64,000 nucleotides of DNA, taken from Tillandsia leiboldiana (Eukaryota > Streptophyta > Magnoliopsida > Poales > Bromeliaceae). Shown piece after piece: positions 55,739 to 64,000 of the stretch (position 1 is the first letter of the stretch; every line of letters starts with the position of its first letter). The stretch is from assembly GCA_029204045.2 (NCBI GenBank), contig CM055068.1, forward strand, positions 31,571,587-31,635,586. Direction: 5' to 3'. The position numbers and the translations under genes were made by a program. The notes below the pieces were generated by a model. It was not told the origin of the DNA. It worked only from the letters and a program-made list of their open reading frames with translations, and did not search any database.

Positions 55739-57125
55739 TGAAGTTTTCTTTCCTTCTTTTGCATGCATTTTACTATCAGTTGAATTTTTTCATGCATCAG
55801 AACTTGAGTTTATCACATCCCTTCTTTTATTTTGGCTTGTTTTGTGACAAAAAGGGGGAGTGATGAGACACATAGGTAAGTAGAACAGAACTTTGACTAC
55901 GTGCCTTGACTAATTATTTGACTAACTAGTTGGGCATGTAATATTTCTAACAAGTGACTTGATGAACTATGGCAACTACTAGTTTGAACTTGCTATTATC
56001 TTACCTTGGATCTGAACTATGACATCTGATACTCTAATAATACATGAAGATATGTAAAGTTTGATTGTCTATTCTTGTATATATCAATTTCTGATGTCAT
56101 GTATGAATAATCTCTCTGGTTGTTTATTGATTTAAATTCTTGAGATACTTATGTTTTTCTTTTGTCAAGAATTTTATTTTGTAGAGAGAACAAGATTTGA
56201 AGACTCCTGGTTTGATTAAGTCTAGAGTTTGTCATAGGAGTTAAATATTGTATTCATTTTGTTGGATCGTTCATGCGTATTTTTGTTGTATGGTGATAAC
56301 AATAAAAATTATTTTTCTATTTTTTTGTGGATTATTTCTTTTGTCACGAAACCGTCAAATGGGGAGATTATTAAGGATTTTTGTATTGGCGTATTTTGTA
56401 AAGTGTTTTGACTCTTGAAGATTGAAATTGAAGACTTGAAGATCACATACATCAATCTCAAGTTGAATGGATTCAAAATGATCAAGTACGCTAAATTAAA
56501 TATTTTTAATGATTTGAATACATTCCTATAGTTTAGAAATACTTGAAATAATTGTCATTGCATAAAAATAATAAACTGGACATTTTATATGTTCTGGATC
56601 CGGATTAGTCAGATCCAGTCCGGACCCCGAACATGGTTTGATTCATGCGAAATTCCAGTCCGGATCAACCCCTATCCAGTCCGGACCCCGAACTATATTT
56701 TTGTTGAATCGCATGAATCAGTCCGGATCAGGCATATTCAGTCCGGACCCCGAAGCTTTTTCCTGAAAATTTTCTGTCAAAAGACGACAGTCCGGATCAG
56801 ACTCAATCCAATCTGGACCGTCGTACGGGAAAAAGTCAGTTAAGACAGTTTTTGATTCTTATCTCTTTCCAAAACGTTTCTAGCCTATAAATATACCTCA
56901 AAAGTTCATTTTTAGGTCAAGCCGTGGAAACCGAAGATAATCCACATATAGAAAAGAAAGGAAAACACATTTATCTTATGTTTCTTTTTCTATATTGATC
57001 AATTTGATTCTAGGGTTTCAAAACTCTTTGTTTCTTGTAGAATCAAATTAATGAATACTTAGATGACGTTTTCTTGTCTTTTTATGATTATCTAAGTATT
57101 CAAATATCATCACCACCAATAAACA
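55739..57125 (+). repeat. Sirevirus-like 3' region and LTR, copy 2
   Basis: Copy of 24358-25742: purine boxes near 55848 and 56356, probable LTR from about 56369 with the TCCGGA palindrome cluster at about 56593-56820. Confidence 0.45.
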
Positions 57126-57151
57126 AAATAACGATTTCCGAAAGCAATATC

Positions 57152-58659
57152 TGTAATGTACTAGATTTTTGGTATATAAATAAATATAGATAAAAATGGT
57201 ATGAGATACTATTTTTATTGAATCTAGAGAAGTAAAAGATGATCTGGGAGTGAATTAGGCCGAAATCGGATTAAAAATGAGGCTTCTAGAATTTTATATG
57301 AGAAAGGGGCCCAGATTTTTAGCAGAAAATTTACACTGCCAGAAAATTTCGAGAAAATTTTGGGAGCTCCGAAATTATGTTTTAAGGCCACAGTAAAAGT
57401 TTCGCGTCGATCGGATACCCGGACAGTGAGAACGGGGTCCGTCAGCGATTGTGAATACAGCGAGATTTTTGGTGACCCGTAAATAGCCCAAACGGAAGAT
57501 TTTGGATATCCCATGATAAATTAAATTGAGTTGAGTCTACCTGTCAAATTTGGGTGAAAACGGTCGAAAAAGGGCAAGAACGGGCGAAATCTGAAAATTT
57601 GTCGTACAATCGGGCGCCCGATTTGCACTGTAGCGGTGCCCAGTTTACTGTATGTAATGTACCAAATTTTGGTATATAAATAAATGTAAATAAAATGATA
57701 TGAAATGCTATTTTATTGAATTTATAGAAGTAAAGGATGACCTGGAAATGAATTGGGCCCAAATCGGGATTAGAATATGAGATCTTGAATCTTACATGAG
57801 AAAGTGGACCCAGATTGTAAGTGGAAAATTCACAGTTTCGAAAAATTCCGAGAAAATTACAGGAGCTCCGTAAATGTGTTTTAAGGCCACAGTAAAAGTT
57901 TCGCGTTGATCGGACACCCGGATAGTGAGAACGGGCTCCGCCAGCAAATTTGAATACAGTAAGACTTTTGGTGACCCAGAGGTGGTCCAAACTGAAAAAT
58001 TAAAGTGTCATGTAGTAAATTAAGTTAAACTGTGGCTGCCCGACAAATTTGTGCGAAAACGGGCGAGAAACGGGCAAGAACGGACGAAAACGGGCGAAAC
58101 TGGGCTTGGGCCCAAGTTTCGGGCACCCGAAAATGAGTTCTGGGCGCCCGGAAAGTACTGGAGCAGATCGGCTTTTATGGGCTGCAGCGAACCGGGCTGC
58201 ACTGTAGCGAACCCGGTTCACTGTAGCAGCCCGGTCCAGGTGAAGGTGCGCCCGAAAGTTATTGTAGCGCACCCGAAAGTTACTATGTGGCACGGATCCC
58301 GAGGTAGTGGCACGAATCTCGAGGCAGGTGGCACGGATCCCGAGGCGGCGGGCACGAATCCCGAGGTACGAGCGCGAATCCTGAGGCATGGCCATCGCAC
58401 GTGGCACGCCAGGCGCGCGGTTCGAGGCGCGCGGGGTAGGTGGGGGGCGCCACGTGGCGTCTCCCTATTAGACGCACTGGCCGAGGGAGCGGGGGCGCGG
58501 CGGCCCTGGCGCGGTGTCAGTGGGGAGTCCACGTGTCGGCCTCCCATTGGGTGGTCAGCGCGACGCGACGCGCTGACGTGACGCGACGCAGCTACCGCGG
58601 GCTCAAGTGCGGTCCACGTGGCAGCCTCTGATTGGCTGCCACTGGTCCGTGGTCGCGGT
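57152..58659 (+). repeat. Family II-like LTR, plus, with ~500-bp tandem duplication, copy 2
   Basis: Copy of 25769-27289. Tandem units start at 57152 and 57653 (TGTAATGTAC). The 20-21 bp minisatellite and G-boxes follow. It is 13 nt shorter than copy 1, largely from homopolymer and dinucleotide length differences. Confidence 0.6.
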
Positions 58660-59570
58660 TGTCACGCCCCGGAGTCGAAACTGCAACCCGGGCTCGCCAA
58701 CAGATCTGCCACCTATGCCAAACTCCGCATAGGCGAAGCGTCCTACCTGCAAGAAAAGTGCTACAGCTAACAGATATCAAAGCTATAAATGAAAATCTGC
58801 TTTATAACTAAAATCAACCACTGTACAACTGGAAATAATACAACAATGTCCATATCCCAAAATGATAATCATACAATATCCTCAGATACAAAACTCATAG
58901 CTCAACAGGAAGGTATCTCCAATAAATACATCAGTGTACAGGCTCTCAATACATATCATATCCTCACTACATCAGTCTCTCAAAAGAGGAAAAATAAAAT
59001 GGCTAATCTACTGAAGCTCTCATCTGAAGAGGGTACCGCTAGTCTCCAATGACGGGTAGGGATCTAGCTCGCGACTCCCTCGCCTCGATCAACAATCGCA
59101 GAATCAGCAGCACCCGCTAAGACTGTGCAAAACAAAGGAGAGAAAGGGGAAAAGAGGGGGAAAACCCCCAACGGGTGTGAGAACTACACCAAAAAGGGAG
59201 TTCTCAGTGGGTACCACCGCCAGACTCGACGGTCTGCCCACTAAGTCCTCAAGAGACATAAACTAACCAAAGCCGTGAGAACTGAACAAGAACGCTGATG
59301 ACACTCAACAGCTACCATGCCTCCATCTAAATGCTCAAGAGGGGAGAATCAAAGAATGGTATGCAACCACTAGCACATGAAGTGCACAATCGACCCAATC
59401 AAGCTGACTGCCACATCTGGTCCAGTCAACCTGCGCCCACCTACAACCACCTCCCGCTGACAGGCAGGAATCATGTAGGGCGTCCAAACGGACTAACTCG
59501 CTATCGAGTAGTGGCTCATGCAGGCTATAGTCAAAATCCACGCTCTCTCTCTCAGAACGGATAGTCTCAA
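58660..59570 (-). repeat. Family II LTR, minus, split by solo LTR (left part, copy 2)
   Basis: TGTCACGCCCCGGAGTCG start; ends at CTCAA 59566-59570. Continues at 63350. Confidence 0.88.
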
Positions 59571-62500
59571 TGTGGTGACCTGGATCTCTGCAGGGCTTCT
59601 ACAGTGTGACCAGCAGCTTCTTGAGGCCTATGTGGCGTGTCGGCAGTGTTTCTGCACCAATTTGGACACAAGTGAGGGACTTCGGGTGTTAAATGGATCA
59701 CGTGGGTAATCGGAGGACCCCCGTCGATTGTTTAGAAGTGGTTTCGCACGAATCGGGCATCAGAATTGGACTCAGCGCGAAATCTGGGTTAAGACCACTT
59801 GTCTGGATGCCTTCGGCAATTTTTGGAATTGGAATTTGACAAATCGGACAGCGGATTTGGATTCAGCGCGCGAAAACGGTGAAAATGGGTTATTTACTTG
59901 TATTTTTCGGAGCCCGGATGCGAAAACACGGATTTCGAGGTGTGGTGGCACTGTTCCGGCGGCCGGAGTTGCGCCGGCGGCGGCGGCAGGCGGCGGGCTG
60001 AGGCGCGGCCGTTCGGTCCACCGCGGAGGGCGTGCACCCGGGCGCGGGACGCGTGGCGGCCCGGGAGTGGCGGGCGCATGCGCGCGCGGTCCATGGGACG
60101 CGCGGCCTGGTGCATGGACCGGCGGGGGACAGGTGGCAGCGTGTGGTTGGAGAGGTGTTGTGCGCGCGGTCCACGCAAGGAGCGGAGCAGGTGGCCGGGG
60201 CAGGTGGCCGTACGCGCGGGGCAGGTGGCCGTACGCGCGGGTCAGCCGGGCGACGTGCGCGGGGCAGGTACGGGTGTGCCACGCGGCGCCGCTGTTTGCT
60301 GTTCGAGCGCGGGCGACGTGGCGCAGCGCGGATGGCGGAGGTTGCTGTTTGCTGTTTTGGGGTGACGTGGCAGCATCTGGTGGATTCGGGCGCTTGATGG
60401 ACGGCCGAGATCGGGTTACTGTGCGCGCCCGAAAAGTTTCGGGCGCCCGGTAATTGGGACACAGATGTCATTTTTGGAATTGTTGAGCTGGGCCTATATA
60501 AGGCCGAATTCAAGGATGGTTTCGAGCTTCTTCTGGGCTTCATCTCTCCGAGAGCTGTATACAAAAGTTGTTCATCTTCCTTTGGATCATTTCGTGGAGA
60601 AGTTTGAGAATTTTTGGTGTTGATCACTTCTCCACATTTTGAGTTTTTGGCACAGTTCCCGAGGCATCTCTGAGCCACTATTTTTTTGGTGGATTTTTGG
60701 ACAGCGGAGGCTTGTCGGATTTTTATCTCTGCGTTCGTGCATCGGAATGAGGCGATTAAACACTCGATTGATATCTACTCTTCGAGAGGAACGCACCCAT
60801 ATTTTTATTAGATTTTTATGAGGTCATTTCGAGGGTGAGAATTAAGCTTCTTTACTGCTATTTTTCCAGCAGAACTGTGTTCTTGAGGGAATGGCTTCCA
60901 ACGTTGTCCGAATTGTTTCTTGGCCTACAGGTATCAGAACAGGGCGTTTAAATAGTCGATTTGGGGCTACTCGTCGCGAGGATCGCAACCGTGATTTTTT
61001 TGGAATTTTTGGAGGTCTGTATACAAGTGAAAAGGCTCCTCTCTGCTGGTTGGTACAAAAACAGCATATGCTATTTTTGAGAGTTTTGGTTGTGATGTAA
61101 TTGATTCTCGGCTTCGATGTTGTTTGTTGGAACAGTGGTTTGTGCGACTGTTTACCGAGGGAGCAGATCCGGCAGATTTTGGATTTCGTGTGGCTGTGCA
61201 CTTCACCGACTTCGGCTTTGCCTGCGGAATGCGTTTCAGGTGGGTGCTTCGTTCCGAGAACCGGTGGGCGGTTCTCTAATTCTATATGTTAGAATTACAT
61301 GCAGGTGTAGGGTACAATATCTGGGATTAATTGGTAAGCTTAATAATGTTGATTTATGGGAATTGCAAGTTAATTATTCATATTATGACAATTGTATTAC
61401 TCGAATATTCATGTTGATGATTAGTGGAAGCTTACCTAAGGCAAGGTTACCCTATATTGATTAATTATCATGCCATGTTAGCACATAACCTTTTATGAGG
61501 CTGGTTTATGCAATGGGATAGGACGTTGTAGTTATGTGCAGGTTCTACTCTAAGGAGCGCTTATGGATCGAGGATTATGGACAGGTATAGTCATTGATAA
61601 TTTTGGCATGAGGTTTATTTTCTTGAGGACAAATGCATGCTTGTATGGACATATAGTTAGGCCATCTTTTACTGCTGCACTACATATTGGAACTTGACTT
61701 AGGAGAAACCATGTTATTCCTTTTCTCCTTCTTGTTAGTCAGGCGGTCTGTGTTGCTCGGGTGCGAGCAGGGGTCTAGGGTAGTGTAGCAGGGACATTGG
61801 TGTCAGGGACGGGTTGTGCTGGATTGCGGCTGGCAGGGTATTGCGGCAACCGCGGATATTGGGCGGTTGACAGGATATTTATTTATGTATCAGATTGGGT
61901 ATTAGACTTTCCTCTAGTGGATGGAGTTTCCACTTATCGTTTACTGTTGTATCAGTTTGGGGATCGGGTTTCCCTTTAGTGGATGAGTTTTTCCACTTTG
62001 ATCAGAGTCGTGATCCAGTCCTGCTATCTCGTGATACTTGTTACAGTGAGACTTGTTACAGTGATACTTTACTCGTGTGGGTCGCTCCCCACGAGTGCCA
62101 CTCCGGAGTAGGCGATTTATATATGGCCAGTGAGTGCCAGACATTGTCTATGGCCAGTGAGAGCCAGACCTTGAGTATCGGTCAGTGAGTACCGATTTGT
62201 TAGCAGATACTTGAGACAGTTTGAGCAGGCAGTGCCAGTTTTTACTGGTCCATCGATTGGGTTTATTCAGGCAGATACTTTTTGTTACACTCGTGCCTGG
62301 GGTACCGAGTGGAGTCTAGTAGCTGTGTTTAGACCAGTGCTAGTGTTGTTGGGAACCGTTTGGGGATCGACGGTGGTCCCGAGGTTGTTGCGGGTTAGTC
62401 GACCGTTGTGCGAGAGGTTTGGTGATCTTGAGGCTATTCGTTCTGAGAGAGAGCGTGGATTCCGACTATAGCCTGCATGAGCCACTACTCAATAGCGAGT

Positions 62501-63344
62501 TAGTCCGTTTGGACGCCCTACGTAATTCCTGCCCGTCAGCGAGAGGTGGTTGTAGGTGGGCGCAGGTTTGACTGGTCCCGGTGTGGCAGTCAGCTCGATT
62601 GGGTCGATTGAGCACCTCGTGTGCAAGTGTTGCATATCTTTATTAGAGTTTTCCCCTTTTGAGCATTTATATAGAGGCACGGTAGCTGTTGAGAGTCTCC
62701 AACTTTCTTGTTCAGTTTTTACTGCATTAGTTATTTTATTGCCTCTAGAGGACTTGGTGGGCAGATCGTCGGGCCTGGTGGCGATACTCACTGAGAACTC
62801 CCTTTTTGGTGTAGTTCTCACACCCGTTGGGGGTCCCCCCCCCTTTTTGTCCCTTCTCTCCCTTGTTTTGCAGAGTCTTAGCGGGTGTTGCTGATTCTGC
62901 GGTTGCTGTTCGAGGCAAGGGAGTCGCGAGCTAGATCCCTACCTATCTTTGGAGAGTAGCGGTACCCCTTTCAGAGGAGATCTTCAGTACAGTCGGTAGA
63001 TTAGTGTTTTTATTTTCTCTTTTGAGAGACTGATGTTGTGAGGTTATGTTTTGTATCGAGAGACTGTATACTGATGTATTTATTGAAGATACCTCCCTGT
63101 TGAGTTCTGATTTTATATATGAGGATATTGTATGATTATCATTTTGGGAGGTGGATATTGTTGTATTATTTCCAGTTGTACAGTGATTGATTTTAGTTAT
63201 ACAGCAGATTTCCATTTATAGCTCTGATATCTGTTAGCTGTAGTACTTATCTTGCAGGTAGGACGCTTTGCCTATGCGGGGTTTTGCATAGGTGGCGGAT
63301 CTGTTGGCGAGCCCGAGTCGCAGTTTCGACTCCGGGGCGTGACA
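59571..63344 (+). repeat. Family II solo LTR, complete
   Basis: 3774 bp, TGTGGTGACC to CCGGGGCGTGACA, with a perfect 5-bp target duplication CTCAA (59566-59570 and 63345-63349). No internal region or second LTR. TATATAAGG at 60495-60503 is the likely TATA box, after a GC-rich U3. It is inserted in opposite orientation into another family II LTR. Longest LTR in the window. Confidence 0.93.
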
Positions 63345-63349
63345 CTCAA

Positions 63350-64000
63350 GATCACCAACCTCTCGCACAACGGTCGACTAACTCACAACGACCTCGGGAC
63401 CACCGTCAATCCCCAAACGGTTCCCAACAACACTAGCACTGGTCTAAACACAGCTACTAGACTCCACTCGGTCCCCCAGACACTAGTGCGACAATAAAGT
63501 AAATGCCTGTAATGACCCAATCGATAGACCAGTAATCACTGGCCCTCTGCTGTCGAACTCAAGAACTCAATCGCGGGATACAGACCGACTTCGGACCGGT
63601 ACGGTCGCATCCCAAAGTAAGTAACAGATCGGCCTCGAACCGTCCGATCGCAAACAAAAGTAAGTAACAGATCGGCCTCGAACCGTCCGATCGCACACTC
63701 CGGAGTGGCACTCGAGGGGAGCGACCCACACGAGTAAAGTATCTCTGTAACAAGTAACATAAGTATAAATCAGCAGGACTGGATCATGACTCTGATCAAA
63801 GTGGGAAAGCCCAACCAGTAAAGAAAGCCTCGGTCCTCAATCAGATGCAAAAGTACTCAAATAGTGGGAAACTCTATCCACTAGAGAAATCAGATACCCA
63901 ATCTGGTGAATAAATAAATATCCGATCAACCGCCCGAAGTCCACGGTCACCGCAGAACCCTGCCAACCGCAATCCAGCACAACCCGTCCCTGACACCAAT
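63350..64000 (-). repeat. Family II LTR, minus, right part
   Basis: Resumes the LTR interrupted at 59570: its order is the reverse complement of about 62435 back to 61790 (for example, the last bases are the reverse complement of 61796-61838). It runs off the window. Confidence 0.85.

Larger units (their letters stand above)
49627..62930 (+). repeat. Large direct duplication, copy 2
   Basis: 13,304 bp matching 18241-31555. Unlike copy 1 it continues past the duplicated part, completing the solo LTR and the LTR that hosts it. Confidence 0.93.

Noticed and set aside
1..64000. An undescribed host or defence-type gene system
   Set aside because: After reading both strands I see only LTR retrotransposon parts and tandem repeats. 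No gene cluster, tRNA gene or conserved non-transposon protein could be supported.

Overview
This is plant DNA, almost certainly an angiosperm, from repeat-rich heterochromatin. I find no host gene in 64 kb. Everything recognisable belongs to LTR retrotransposons nested inside one another. The main ones are Ty3/gypsy elements with a C-terminal chromodomain (Tekay/Del type by their motifs). There are also 5S-carrying Cassandra TRIMs and a decayed Sirevirus-like Ty1/copia remnant. Species cannot be told from the sequence.

Two LTR families dominate. Family I (elements B, C, D; LTR about 2.5-2.9 kb) starts TGTAGTAACC or TGTGATAACC. Family II (element A and several solo or fragmentary LTRs, about 3-3.8 kb) starts TGTG/TGTA and carries many CACGTG and CCAAT boxes upstream of a TATA box. 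Both end in GGGGCGTGACA, followed by GATTA and an initiator-tRNA-Met-type primer binding site.

Layout. 1-6083: minus-strand element A (gag-pol cut by the window edge, then its 5' LTR). 6084-6996: minisatellite and the 3' part of a family II LTR. 6997-20130: element B (+), whose 5' LTR is split by a family II solo LTR (8564-11543, TSD GTGGG). 20131-31555: flank 'X', holding LTR debris, a Cassandra, a minus family II LTR, a Sirevirus 3' end, a plus family II LTR with a 504-bp tandem duplication, a minus family II LTR and a solo LTR cut by the gap. 31556-31655: exactly 100 N. 31656-51513: element D (+), with element C (32294-43050, minus, TSD GCGCC) in its 5' LTR and a Cassandra (45730-46305, TSD GGTAC) in its reverse transcriptase. 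51514-62930: X again. 62931-64000: the rest of the solo LTR (ends 63344, TSD CTCAA) and of the minus LTR it split.

The main structural observation is that 18241-31555 and 49627-62930 are a near-identical direct repeat of about 13.3 kb. It starts sharply inside the 3' LTRs of B and D and ends flush at the N gap. Either contig ends were falsely duplicated in scaffolding, or there was a recent segmental duplication through LTR recombination.

No gag-pol here is intact. Element C is closest (one stop, one frameshift). Element D has a Gly-to-Arg change in the protease DTG triad, a Cassandra insertion and frameshifts. Element B has two one-base insertions and four stops. Element A lacks the capsid region. 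Nesting gives a relative order: the Sirevirus and family II LTRs are older, B and D are later, and C and one Cassandra are younger than D.
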